Part shown: positions 42,684-51,154 of the stretch, piece after piece
Numbering within the stretch: position 1 is the stretch's first letter
Layout of the letters: each line of letters begins with the position of its first letter
Made by a program: the position numbers and the translations under genes
Source: Leucobacter aridicollis
GTDB taxonomy: Bacteria; Actinomycetota; Actinomycetes; Actinomycetales; Microbacteriaceae
Assembly (NCBI RefSeq): GCF_013409595.1
Contig: NZ_JACCBD010000001.1
Span: 620,001-684,000, forward strand
Length of the DNA: 64,000 nt
Direction of reading: 5' to 3'
The notes under the pieces: model-generated
What the model was told of the DNA's origin: nothing
The model's database searches: none
Seen by the model: the letters and a program-made list of their open reading frames with translations, nothing else

Positions 42684-45209
42684 ATGAAGCTCACTGCCGT
42701 TTATGCAAGATTCTTCCGCTCCCTGAACTATGACTACGTTCGACTGTCGAATCCGAACTATAGCCCTGACCCCTGGGACAGCACACCTTCCGGAGCGCAG
42801 TACCCGTTCGTGCGGCTGCGCCTGGAAGACCAGATCACTACTGTCGTCGGCGGCAATGAGTCAGGCAAGAGCCAGGTACTCGCCGCCGTGCGCGCTGCGC
42901 TTACCGGCGAAGGATACGAGAGAAGTGACTTCTGCCGTTACTCGCCTTTCTTCTCCGTAGACAAGACGCTCATTCGTCCAGAGTTCGGAGCCGAGTTTCG
43001 AGACATCAGTGATGCAGACATCAAGGCGATCGAGGAAGCGACTGGCGAGACAGGACTCAGCGGAACTGATCGTGTCGCCATCTTCCGCATGAACACGACA
43101 CCGCAGCTTCGTCTTTATGCTTATCGCGGGGATCGGTGGCTGGAACCCAGTCATGTCAAGAAGCCGACGCTCTTGAACGAAGCTGGACTTCCAGCGCCAT
43201 TCAACATAGACGCCGACGTGCCCCTACCAGATAGCGTCCCCCTGGAGTTCCTGGCCACAGGAAAAACGACGGCAGCTGTCGGACGCAGCGTGCTGCGCAG
43301 CATCTGGGACGCCTTCACGAGCAACTCCAACTGGTTCGACTCGAAAGACTCCGTTGTTAGCCAGGCGAATGAGATCTCGACTTCCTTCAAGACCTCGACA
43401 TCAATCGACGAAGAGGAACTAAAGAAGTACCATCTCGCTGCTGATCTGTTGCTCAAGGTCGCAGGCCTTGACCGTTCCCAGTTCGCGGAGTTGCAGAACG
43501 CAGTTCGCACCAAGAACGGATACGCGAACAGCATCGTCGACACGATCAACAGTGAGCTGTCGAAGGCACTCAACTTCCCGCACTGGTGGACGCAAGACAG
43601 TCAGTTCGAGTTGTTCGTCGCGCTCTTCGAATACGACTTGGTCTTCATGATCCGGGATCGGACCGGGCGCTCCTACGGATTCGACGAGAGAAGCGATGGT
43701 CTCAAGTACTTCCTGAGCTACTTCGTGCAGTACCTCGCCCACGAAGCTCCCAGCGACGGACGACCGGAAATTCTGCTGATGGACGAGCCTGACCGCTTCC
43801 TATCGAGTTCCGGTCAACAGGATCTCTTGAGAGTGTTCGCAGACTTCGCTGATCCCGAAGACGAGGCCCGCGCTCCAGTTCAGGTCCTCTACGTCACCCA
43901 CTCACCCTTCCTGATTGACAAGAACCACGCCGAGCGTATTCGGGTACTCGAGAAAGGTGAACACGACGAGGGGACACGCATCGTCGCAAGCGTCGCACAG
44001 AACCACTATGAGCCACTCAGATCTGCGTTCGGGAGCTTCGTCGGTGAGACAGCCTTCATCGGTACCTGCAACCTGATGCTGGAGGGTCCGTCTGATCAGA
44101 TTCTGCTCGCTGGCATCTCAAGCTGGCTGGGTCACCAGAACGCCCCCGACCGGGAAAGGCTCGACCTCAACCGCATCACGCTCGTCCCTGCTGGGGGTGT
44201 CAGTCAAGTGCCGTATCTGATCTATCTCGCCAGAGGGCGTGACATTGAACAGCCGGCAGTGATCGCGCTCCTGGACGGCGATAGGGCAGGCAACGAAGCT
44301 CGGGCAACAATCCGTAAGGGCGGTGCTCGGCGCAAGCCGCTCATCGCCGACGACCTTGTGCTTCAGCTTTCCGACGCAGAACTCGATGGCGTCACAACCG
44401 ACAACCCGCACGGCAGGGTCGCCATTGAGGACCTCATACCGATCGGCATCGCGATCGCAGCTGCAAGCAGCTACTGCGCCGAGTTCGTCCCCGATATAGA
44501 CATCCCGAAGCTCGGGCTGAGCGCCAAGACGGTGTTCGGTGAGGGCTCGGGAGGGGAGTTGCCGACTGCAGGAGCGAAGGGCTCGATTGACGCTCTGGAG
44601 CAAATGATCCGCAAGCTCACAGTCCAGGAGAAATTCGAACTGAACAAGATCGGCTTCGCTCGGAGCGTCCTCGCCGAACTTGCAAGCGCCGCCACGCGAG
44701 AGCAGGATCGCCAAACCCTAGCCAAGAACTTCCGTCAGCTATTCGAAGCCCTCGGTGTCAGGCAACGAAAAGCTGTCCGCGCTGAGAGTGTCGAACGGAT
44801 TTCCAGTCGCATCAACCGTGCGCGAGATCGTTTCACGCGAGAGCATGTCTCGACGGCCACGCGAGAACATGTGCTGTTGCTCATCGAGGAGATCTCAGGG
44901 CAACTCGATAACTCTGAGGAAGCGGAAGACGTCCGTGCTGAAATGCGCTCGTGGCGACCTCGGTTCCATCTGGACGAGGACCCGCGTGAGGCCATCGAAG
45001 ACATAGAGGATCTTCACACCGCTCTTCGGTCACTTGCCTACCTCGGAAAGCGTAAAGCCTCGACCGAGCCGACCATTCCCGCGCCCAGCCTCGGAAAAGT
45101 CCCGGCAACGCCGGCCATCGTCAGCGAGCCCGAAACCGTTGTTGAGAGCCCAGCAGGTAGCCAACTAAGCACGGGCGTTGAGCACGTTTCGGAAGGAGAA
45201 AGCGCATGA
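42684..45209 (+). CDS. OLD-family ATPase with TOPRIM nuclease
   Basis: An 841-aa protein. The N-terminal half is an ABC/SMC-like ATPase: Walker A GGNESGKS (56-63), Walker B ILLMDEPDRF near 363 and switch His in YVTHSPFLI. The C-terminal half has a TOPRIM nuclease with Glu in MLEGPSDQ near 466 and DxD in LLDGDRAGNEA near 530. This is the OLD/GajA class. A helical tail follows. It ends with a 4-bp overlap with the SinR-like gene. Likely cuts DNA in response to infection or plasmid entry. Confidence 0.88.
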   Translation: MKLTAVYARFFRSLNYDYVRLSNPNYSPDPWDSTPSGAQYPFVRLRLEDQITTVVGGNESGKSQVLAAVRAALTGEGYERSDFCRYSPFFSVDKTLIRPEFGAEFRDISDADIKAIEEATGETGLSGTDRVAIFRMNTTPQLRLYAYRGDRWLEPSHVKKPTLLNEAGLPAPFNIDADVPLPDSVPLEFLATGKTTAAVGRSVLRSIWDAFTSNSNWFDSKDSVVSQANEISTSFKTSTSIDEEELKKYHLAADLLLKVAGLDRSQFAELQNAVRTKNGYANSIVDTINSELSKALNFPHWWTQDSQFELFVALFEYDLVFMIRDRTGRSYGFDERSDGLKYFLSYFVQYLAHEAPSDGRPEILLMDEPDRFLSSSGQQDLLRVFADFADPEDEARAPVQVLYVTHSPFLIDKNHAERIRVLEKGEHDEGTRIVASVAQNHYEPLRSAFGSFVGETAFIGTCNLMLEGPSDQILLAGISSWLGHQNAPDRERLDLNRITLVPAGGVSQVPYLIYLARGRDIEQPAVIALLDGDRAGNEARATIRKGGARRKPLIADDLVLQLSDAELDGVTTDNPHGRVAIEDLIPIGIAIAAASSYCAEFVPDIDIPKLGLSAKTVFGEGSGGELPTAGAKGSIDALEQMIRKLTVQEKFELNKIGFARSVLAELASAATREQDRQTLAKNFRQLFEALGVRQRKAVRAESVERISSRINRARDRFTREHVSTATREHVLLLIEEISGQLDNSEEAEDVRAEMRSWRPRFHLDEDPREAIEDIEDLHTALRSLAYLGKRKASTEPTIPAPSLGKVPATPAIVSEPETVVESPAGSQLSTGVEHVSEGESA

Positions 45210-45475
45210 GCGCATATCTGATCACCTATGACCTGAACGCACCGGGCCAGGATTATGAGTCTCTGATAGAACGCATCAAGTCCTACGGGACATGGGCGAA
45301 CTTGATGAAGTCGACATGGATCGTCGTCTCCAACACGTCGGCGGACGCCGTCTATACCCATCTACGAGGCGCGATGGACGACAGTGGCTGGCTGTTTGTC
45401 GTCGACATCTCGGGCCAAGATCGTCAGGGCTGGCTGACGAAAGACACCTGGGATTGGATTCGAAAGCACGTGTAG
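45206..45475 (+). CDS. Cas2/SinR-like small protein
   Basis: An 89-aa ferredoxin-like protein: SAYLITYDLNAPGQDYESLI then STWIVVS, typical of SinR/Cas2-like nucleases found outside CRISPR loci. It has the Asp of strand one (YDLN) seen in Cas2 nucleases. It is translationally coupled to the OLD-type gene. There is no CRISPR array or cas1 in the window. It may act as a small nuclease, toxin or regulator of its partner. Confidence 0.8.
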   Translation: MSAYLITYDLNAPGQDYESLIERIKSYGTWANLMKSTWIVVSNTSADAVYTHLRGAMDDSGWLFVVDISGQDRQGWLTKDTWDWIRKHV

Positions 45476-45546
45476 CTCAGCGCACCCGCGGGATCACTCA
45501 GGTCTCGGTGGCGCCGGACACAGCCTCCTAAATGTCACCCGCTGCA

Positions 45547-45568
45547 GGGGACCAGAAGGGGACCAGAA
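45547..45568 (+). promoter_or_regulatory. Candidate right-end integrase arm site
   Basis: Two GGGGACCA units about 12 bp apart, ending AGAATCAT; nearly the same as 308-330 near the left end. It lies about 145 bp from the right core repeat. This supports integrase 1 as the recombinase for the whole 45.7-kb element. Confidence 0.55.
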
Positions 45569-45658
45569 TCATGCAATTCACGCATTTCATGACGTGCTCT
45601 GCATGATCTGGTTCGCGGAATCACGCGGGTTTTGGTGACGTCTGAGTCATTCGGACGC

Positions 45659-45693
45659 CTGGGGGTCAAGTGCATTGGCCTCTCGTCAGCCCA
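45659..45693 (+). pseudogene. Degenerate 3' half of tRNA-Pro
   Basis: CTGGGGGTCA (anticodon loop and stem) and GTCAGCCCA (acceptor 3' side) are kept, with a decayed T-arm between. The sequence after it (AAAATAACTAAA) resembles that following the degenerate tRNA at the left (GAATAACTGAAA). So both ICE ends have the same order: decayed tRNA, then intact tRNA. Confidence 0.5.
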
Positions 45694-45707
45694 AAATAAC
45701 TAAACAA

Positions 45708-45781
45708 CGGGTTGTGGCGCAGCTTGGTAGCGCACCTGACTGGGGGTCAGGGGGTCGCAGGTTCAAATCCTGTCAGCCCGA
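45708..45781 (+). tRNA. tRNA-Pro(GGG), right copy
   Basis: Complete fold. It differs from the left copy only in the 5' acceptor (CGGGTTG), which still pairs through a U-G. Anticodon GGG. Its 3' part, terminator and flanks are chromosomal, so the right copy probably retains the original downstream sequence. Confidence 0.92.
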
Positions 45782-45788
45782 CAGAAAA
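45713..45788 (+). repeat. Right ICE attachment repeat (attR, 76 bp)
   Basis: Perfect repeat of 91-166. Marks the right boundary of the ICE. Confidence 0.85.
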
Positions 45789-45819
45789 GGCCTGATCAAA
45801 TTGAATTTGATCAGGCCTT
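45785..45819 (+). terminator. Terminator after right tRNA-Pro
   Basis: AAGGCCTGATCAAATT and AATTTGATCAGGCCTT pair over 16 bp with a tiny loop. It differs from the left terminator. Confidence 0.8.
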
Positions 45820-45890
45820 AGTCGTTCGCTCTTCTGGGCGTCGGGCTTGTGGCGCCGGCCGATGTCGTATGTGCCGACTACAGTCTCAAC

Positions 45891-46613
45891 ATGGCTCGAT
45901 CTTCGAGGTACTCAGACGCTGAACTCGCAACGGCCATTGCGAAGGCCAGCTCGTGGCGTGGAGTTCTCAGAAAGCTCGGATTGCTTGATTCCTCGTCTGG
46001 TGCAATACGTCATGCTCGGGCGAGGGCAGACGACTTGGCTCTCGATTATGCGCACTTCTCCGGTCAACGGGGGTGGACTGAGGCCGGGCTGCGTGCTGCG
46101 GTGCGCGCCTCGCACTCGTGGGACGAGGTCTATAAGAAACTTGGCCTGGATGGGGCAGTATCGGCTTCGACATTGCCCGGCCATGCAGCGAGATTGCGGA
46201 TTGACTCACGACACTTTGCTGCGCGGAAGGAGGCGGGTGACGTCAGCAATCTGTGGCCCAACCTCTCGCGCTTAGACCGTGCTGGTCCGATGATTGCCGC
46301 TGCATGGTTCACGCTGTGCGGCTGGGATGTCTCCTGGCCGCTTGAACCGAGTCGATTCGACTTGCTCGTGACGCGAGGGGCTGAGACCCGCAGGATTCAG
46401 GTAAAAACTACAACAGTTAGAGTCGGCGAGACCTGGAAAGCTTATCTTTCAAATTCAAGAGGCCAGAGGAAGACATATGATCCGAGCGAGATCGATGACT
46501 TCTTCGTGATCACGGGTGACTTCGGCCTCTACATGATTCCGCTGCGGGTTGTAGGTGGAATGCACGCGATTCATCTCAGCGGCTATGAACGCTTCGAAGT
46601 GCAGTACCTTTAG
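45891..46613 (+). CDS. PD-(D/E)XK-like protein with tandem DNA-binding modules
   Basis: A 240-aa protein. Residues 5-55 and 60-110 are two related modules (SSWRGVLRKLGL and HSWDEVYKKLGL, ending in DYAHF and DSRHF), of the type found before HNH or homing nucleases. The C-terminus has a PD-(D/E)XK-like core: AAWFTLCGWDVSWPLEP, FDLLV then RRIQVKTTT. It is the first gene outside the ICE. No ribosome site is seen at ATG 45891; a GTG at 45849 is an alternative. Confidence 0.7.
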   Translation: MARSSRYSDAELATAIAKASSWRGVLRKLGLLDSSSGAIRHARARADDLALDYAHFSGQRGWTEAGLRAAVRASHSWDEVYKKLGLDGAVSASTLPGHAARLRIDSRHFAARKEAGDVSNLWPNLSRLDRAGPMIAAAWFTLCGWDVSWPLEPSRFDLLVTRGAETRRIQVKTTTVRVGETWKAYLSNSRGQRKTYDPSEIDDFFVITGDFGLYMIPLRVVGGMHAIHLSGYERFEVQYL

Positions 46614-46624
46614 GCACAAAGAAA

Positions 46625-47026
46625 GTGCTCTGGAAAATTTCCGGGCTGTGGAAGGGGCTCGTGTTCATCGCGTGCATCATGCTCGTTGTCGTCGCGGGCT
46701 TCGTTGTGCTGGCAGGGATTCGCCTTTGCCGAGCCGTGCCGAGGCAGTGGCCGACGGTGCGGGGCGAGTGGATCGGCCCGGCCCTGCGTCACGCGCCGCA
46801 GCGCTATCAATATCGCACGCCCGACGGTTCCTGGCGCGAGGGTACCACCCGGGTGAAAGTGTTCTGGCGCCCGCCGCACAGTGGGTTGTGCCAGGTGGCC
46901 TACGACCCGGCAAACCCCGCGCGTTCGCAACCTGCGCAGCTGCGCTTAGACGGCACGGTGCTCATCGGGACCGGGATCCTTGCCGCAGTGGCCGGCATTG
47001 TTCTCCTCGCCATTGCGCTCGCCTGA
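46625..47026 (+). CDS. DUF3592 membrane protein
   Basis: A 133-aa protein: N-terminal membrane helix (FIACIMLVVVAGFVVLAGI), an extracytoplasmic DUF3592 domain with PTVRGEWI and YRTPDGSWREG then VAYDPANPARS, and a second helix at the end. GTG start is 11 bp after the previous stop. Function unknown; common in actinobacteria. Confidence 0.75.
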   Translation: MLWKISGLWKGLVFIACIMLVVVAGFVVLAGIRLCRAVPRQWPTVRGEWIGPALRHAPQRYQYRTPDGSWREGTTRVKVFWRPPHSGLCQVAYDPANPARSQPAQLRLDGTVLIGTGILAAVAGIVLLAIALA

Positions 47027-47105
47027 GCGGTCCCCCCGGAACTTCCCGGTGCCTCTCGCACGGTCGGCGGGTGACGGACTAGCTTGCCATCGAGGCGGGT
47101 GGTTA

Positions 47106-47549
47106 CTACGAGCTGGCCACGTCAGAAAACACCGCGTCGATCTCGACGGCAACGCCGCGGGGAAGTGACGCCATGCCAAGCGCCTTCCGGGTCGGAAGCG
47201 CTGTGTCGCCGAAGACCTCGCGCAGGAGGCCGCTCGCGCCCTCGGCGACGTCGCCGTGCTGCGTGAAATCTGGGGTGGTGTTCACGCACACGTTCAGCTG
47301 CACGAGCTGGAGCCCGTCGAGGGTGCCATGGTGCTCGCGCACCGAGTGGAGCAGTCGCAGCGCCGCTTCGCGTGCGGCCTCGGCGCCCTGCTTGACAGTC
47401 ACCTCTGCACCCACCTTGCCGAGCGTCAGGCTCGTGTGACCGGAGGTGAAGATCAGGCCGTTCGCGCTCACGCACTGTGCCATGGTGGGGGAGTTCGGGC
47501 CGTCGGTCGCCCCGAGCGCGAGAGCGAGGGTGTCGCGAGTGCTAGTCAT
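47106..47549 (-). CDS. RidA-family enamine/imine deaminase
   Basis: A 147-aa RidA/YjgF protein. It has the strand ending VCVNTTPDFTQHGDVAEGAS and the catalytic-Arg segment TRKALGMASLPRGVAVEIDA. RidA enzymes hydrolyse reactive enamines from amino-acid breakdown. ATG follows GGAAGGAA. It overlaps the XRE-cupin regulator gene by 8 bp, so both are cotranscribed and probably linked to the divergent uptake and hydrolase operon. Confidence 0.85.
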   Translation of the reverse strand: MTSTRDTLALALGATDGPNSPTMAQCVSANGLIFTSGHTSLTLGKVGAEVTVKQGAEAAREAALRLLHSVREHHGTLDGLQLVQLNVCVNTTPDFTQHGDVAEGASGLLREVFGDTALPTRKALGMASLPRGVAVEIDAVFSDVASS

Positions 47550-48156
47550 CGTTGGTTCCTTCGGACGATCCGGTCGTGCTTGGCACGGTGACGGGGCTGA
47601 CGATCCAGTGCACCTCTGCGACTCCGTCGCCGACGTTGACCGTGCGGTGGAGCTGCGAGCTGCGGTACTCGATCGTGTCCCCGGCGTCGAGCAAGTGTGA
47701 CCTGCCATCAACCTGTACGTCGACCGAGCCGCGAATTACGGTCAGGAATTCCTGAGAGTCACCGTGGTTGTAGGGCTCGTTACCTGTTGATTCGCCGGGG
47801 TCGAACTCGCCGGCGAACATCTCGATATGAGACAGCGGGCGCGGGCTCAGCATGTATTTGCGGGCGCCGCCGTGGATCAACTGAGGGCGTTCCCCATGCC
47901 TGACGATGCGCGGGCCAGGCGGTTGATCGGAGTTGAACAACTCTGCGAGGGTCGTGCCAAGGGCCTCGGTCACGTCTCGCAGGGTTCCGAAGCTCGCGCG
48001 GCATGTTCCTCGCTCGAGCTGGCTAAGAAAACTCGCGCTGACGCCCGACATCTCACCAAGCTGGGTTAGCGACAGCCGCCGCAGCTTTCGTATCTCTCGG
48101 ATTCGCGCGCCCAGCTGAGCGTCTTCGTCTCCAGAATTGCGTTTTTGAGTACTCAT
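47542..48156 (-). CDS. XRE-cupin transcriptional regulator
   Basis: A 204-aa regulator with an N-terminal XRE helix-turn-helix (LSLTQLGEMSGVSASFLSQL, residues 30-50) and a C-terminal cupin (HIEMFAGEFDPGEST, VDVQVDGRSHLLDAGDTIEY). ATG at 48156 directly follows GAAGGG. It lies divergent to the transporter operon and probably senses its substrate or a breakdown product. Confidence 0.88.
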   Translation of the reverse strand: MSTQKRNSGDEDAQLGARIREIRKLRRLSLTQLGEMSGVSASFLSQLERGTCRASFGTLRDVTEALGTTLAELFNSDQPPGPRIVRHGERPQLIHGGARKYMLSPRPLSHIEMFAGEFDPGESTGNEPYNHGDSQEFLTVIRGSVDVQVDGRSHLLDAGDTIEYRSSQLHRTVNVGDGVAEVHWIVSPVTVPSTTGSSEGTNDD

Positions 48157-48449
48157 CCCTTCGGATGTTACAGGTTTTGGGGCGCTATGTCTGTACCTGA
48201 GATTTAGCGTTAATAAAAGTAGATTGAAGTGGGCCGATGTCCTTTTTGGCTCCTGGGCTGGTGGGAATGGCGCAATTGCGCCAGGTTTTCCGGCGAGGCG
48301 CGATTGTTGCTTCAACCTACTTGTAGAACTACTGAATTTCATTTACAGTGAATTCATCGACCTTGCGGTCCCCGGAGCAAGCTCTCCAGGAAGCGCAGGT
48401 GCGTCAACGTAGACGAAGCCCGGGCCGGGCTCGACCGAAAGGTGGCCGA
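48157..48449. promoter_or_regulatory. Divergent regulatory region of the catabolic locus
   Basis: A perfect 16-bp palindrome TGGCGCAATTGCGCCA lies at 48268-48283. GTAGATTGAAG (48219-48229) and CTTCAACCTAC (48310-48320) form an inverted repeat around it (10 of 11). A near-palindrome GAATTTCA/TGAATTC lies near 48333-48354. The region is clearly AT-richer than the flanking genes. These are candidate operators for the XRE-cupin protein. Confidence 0.55.
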
Positions 48450-49376
48450 GTGAAAACCACATCCCCTCCCCGCTCTCCAGCGGCCGCTGGAACTGCAGCG
48501 GACATCACCCCACTCGAGATTGTTCCTCTGAAACGCTATGGGCGAATGGTGATCGCGGCGGTCGCCGTGCTGCTTGTCGGCGGTCTCATCTTCGCCCTCG
48601 TCACGAGCAAGAACCTCGACTGGAGGGTCGTAGGCCAGTACCTATTCGCTCCGGTGATCATTGAAGGCGTCATCTTGACCGTCCAGTTGACCGTTCTCGC
48701 GGTCATCATCGGCATCGTGCTTGGCATCGTGCTTGCGCTGATGAAGCTCTCCGATAACAAAGTGCTGACTGTCCTTGCTGACCTGTACCTTTGGTTCTTC
48801 CGTGGCACGCCGCAGCTCATCCAGCTGATCTTCTGGTTCAACCTTGCCTTTCTCTTCCCTACGATCAATCTGGGGTTCGTGAGCTGGGATACCAATGCGC
48901 TCATTACACCGTTTATTGCTGCGCTCATCGGATTGAGCTTGAACGAGGGTGCCTACATGGCCGAGATCATTCGTGGCGGCATCCTCGGTGTGCCGAAGGG
49001 GCAACGCGAGGCAGCCATTGCGCTCGGTTTCACGCCGCTGGAGATGATGACGAAGATCATCCTCCCGCAGACGATGCGCATGGTGATCCCGCCAACGGGT
49101 AACCAGGCGATCGCGATGTTGAAGGTCACCTCACTCGTCTCAGTGATCTCGGCTCGTGATCTGCTCACCAACGCTCAGATGATCTACTCGCGCAACTACT
49201 ACGTGATCGAACTGCTGATCGTCGCCTGCGCTTGGTATCTCCTACTGACGACAGTCGCCACGCTGTTGCAAAACCAACTCGAAAAGAAATACGCCGGACG
49301 CAGTGGCAATACCCCAGCGCGCGGCGCTCATAGAGGTCTGTTCAAGCGCCTCACCCAGACGGGAGCACAGCGATGA
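48450..49376 (+). CDS. Amino-acid-type ABC transporter permease
   Basis: A 308-aa HisM/GlnP-type permease. An N-terminal helix ([19 protein letters not shown]) precedes the core of about four more; [20 protein letters not shown] near 200 is the EAA-like loop. GTG at 48450 follows AAAGGTGG. It overlaps the ATPase gene by 4 bp. It probably serves as homodimer. Confidence 0.87.
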   Translation: MKTTSPPRSPAAAGTAADITPLEIVPLKRYGRMVIAAVAVLLVGGLIFALVTSKNLDWRVVGQYLFAPVIIEGVILTVQLTVLAVIIGIVLGIVLALMKLSDNKVLTVLADLYLWFFRGTPQLIQLIFWFNLAFLFPTINLGFVSWDTNALITPFIAALIGLSLNEGAYMAEIIRGGILGVPKGQREAAIALGFTPLEMMTKIILPQTMRMVIPPTGNQAIAMLKVTSLVSVISARDLLTNAQMIYSRNYYVIELLIVACAWYLLLTTVATLLQNQLEKKYAGRSGNTPARGAHRGLFKRLTQTGAQR

Positions 49377-50164
49377 CCTCGACAGACTCGACAACGAACA
49401 CAGAACGTCCGATGGTGCAGGCCGTCGAGGTGCGCAAGAGCTTTGGCGGCAATGAGGTGCTTCGCGGCGTGAGCATCGAAGTGCAGCGGGGAACGGTGAC
49501 CGCACTTATCGGGCCATCCGGCTCGGGCAAGAGCACGTTTCTGCGGTGCATCAACGACCTCGAGACGTTCGACTCCGGCGATATCCTCGTCGACGGCGAA
49601 CGCGTCGCCTACCGGCGTGAGGGAACCAAGGCGTACGAGCTCAAGCCGCGCATCGTTGCGAAGCGGCGCGCAAAGCTCGGAATGGTCTTCCAAGGGTTCA
49701 ACCTGTTCGGCCACCTCACTGTGCTCGAAAACATCATGATCGCCCCGGTGCAAGTGCTGAAGCAGGACAAGCGAATCGTTGAGGAACGCGCTCTCGAACT
49801 GCTGAGCAAGGTAGGCCTCGCCGACAAGCGCGACGCCTACCCTGACTCGCTGTCGGGCGGCCAACAGCAACGCGTCGCGATTGCGCGGGCGCTTGCGATG
49901 GAACCGACCCTCATGCTCTTCGACGAGCCGACCTCGGCGCTCGATCCTGAGACGGTCGGCGAAGTGCTCGAGGTCATGCGCACCCTTGCTCGCGAGGGAA
50001 TGACGATGATCGTCGTCACTCACGAGATCGGGTTCGCGCGCGAAGTGTGCGACCAGGTCGCATTCCTCGAAGACGGCGTGATCCAAGAGATCGGCCCGCC
50101 TGAGCAAGTGCTCGACAATCCCACGCACGAACGAACCCAGCGCTTCTTGAGCCGCGTCATCTGA
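49373..50164 (+). CDS. Amino-acid-type ABC transporter ATPase
   Basis: A 263-aa GlnQ/HisP-type ATPase: Walker [10 protein letters not shown] near 45, Q-loop VFQGFN, signature [15 protein letters not shown] near 160, Walker [14 protein letters not shown] and switch His in VVTHE. It powers the permease encoded just before it. Confidence 0.93.
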   Translation: MTSTDSTTNTERPMVQAVEVRKSFGGNEVLRGVSIEVQRGTVTALIGPSGSGKSTFLRCINDLETFDSGDILVDGERVAYRREGTKAYELKPRIVAKRRAKLGMVFQGFNLFGHLTVLENIMIAPVQVLKQDKRIVEERALELLSKVGLADKRDAYPDSLSGGQQQRVAIARALAMEPTLMLFDEPTSALDPETVGEVLEVMRTLAREGMTMIVVTHEIGFAREVCDQVAFLEDGVIQEIGPPEQVLDNPTHERTQRFLSRVI

Positions 50165-50242
50165 CGCGCGCCCCAGCGCATCGCACCACCGATCCGCCCC
50201 AACGGCGGGGCGGATCTTGAACCGAACGAGAAAGCACACCCC

Positions 50243-51154
50243 ATGAAACGACACACAACCTCCTTGAACGTCGCTATCCCGGCGCTGATGGTCGCGAGCC
50301 TCGCGCTCTCGGCCTGCGCGCCGGCTGGCGCGCCCGCAGACACCGAAGAGGCTCCGGTTGATTCGGCGGCCGTCGTCGAAGAGATCCGCGAGATGCTGCC
50401 AGACGCCATCCTGGGCTCGAACACCATCAAGGTCGTGACCGACCCGTCGCAGGCGCCGTACGAGTTCACCGACGATGACGACAACATCGTCGGCATCAAC
50501 CCTGACCTCGCTGCTGAAGTGGCCGCGGTGCTCGGCGTGAATCTCGAATGGGCGCGCGCAGACTTCGGTGGTCTGATCACGGGCGTCGCGACGAAACGCT
50601 ACGACATGATGAGCGAGGCGATGTGGGACACGGAGCAGCGCCGCGAACAGATCGATTTCGTAGACAACCTCATCTCGGCGAACAACATCGTCGTTGCGAA
50701 GGGCAACCCGCTTGGCATCAAGGACCTGCCAGACCTGTGCGGTAAGAACGTTTCGACGCTCGAAGGCAGCATGATGGTGGAGCTCTTCGAGGAGTTCCAG
50801 CCCAAGTGCGGGGGCAATCCCATCAACGTGCTGATCGCGCCGACGACGGCCGACCAGCTACTGTGGCTGTCGACCGGGCGCGCTGTGGCGACCATCGCAA
50901 ACCCAATTGTCACCGAGTTTGGCATCGAGCAGGGCACCGCCCGCGATATTGAGGTGGTTCCCGGCGAAGGCTACCTCAGCAACAACTACGGGTGGGCCTT
51001 CCACAAAGACAATGTTGAGTTGCGTGACGCCATCGCGGCGGCTATTCAGCACCTCATCGACACGGGCGCGTACGACGATGTGATGGATAAATGGAACGTT
51101 TCTGACAACAGTCGCCTTGCCCAGGTTGAGATCAACAGCGAGATTGTGAAATGA
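50243..51154 (+). CDS. ABC transporter substrate-binding lipoprotein
   Basis: A 303-aa SBP_bac_3-type binding protein. Lipobox LALSAC with Cys25. The binding domain starts IKVVTDPSQAPYEFTDDDDN and includes YDMMSEAMWDTEQRREQIDF, typical of polar amino-acid binders. It overlaps the hydrolase gene by 4 bp. A GC-rich hairpin upstream (50190-50215) could reduce read-through and give higher SBP expression. Confidence 0.9.
   Translation: MKRHTTSLNVAIPALMVASLALSACAPAGAPADTEEAPVDSAAVVEEIREMLPDAILGSNTIKVVTDPSQAPYEFTDDDDNIVGINPDLAAEVAAVLGVNLEWARADFGGLITGVATKRYDMMSEAMWDTEQRREQIDFVDNLISANNIVVAKGNPLGIKDLPDLCGKNVSTLEGSMMVELFEEFQPKCGGNPINVLIAPTTADQLLWLSTGRAVATIANPIVTEFGIEQGTARDIEVVPGEGYLSNNYGWAFHKDNVELRDAIAAAIQHLIDTGAYDDVMDKWNVSDNSRLAQVEINSEIVK

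Noticed and set aside
37952..45475. Cluster as a standard Druantia or Gabija system
   Set aside because: Only a DruA-like domain and an OLD-type protein are shared. The marker helicases DruE and GajB are not present.
45206..45475. CRISPR-Cas locus indicated by the Cas2-like protein
   Set aside because: No repeat-spacer array, no cas1 and no effector gene in the window.
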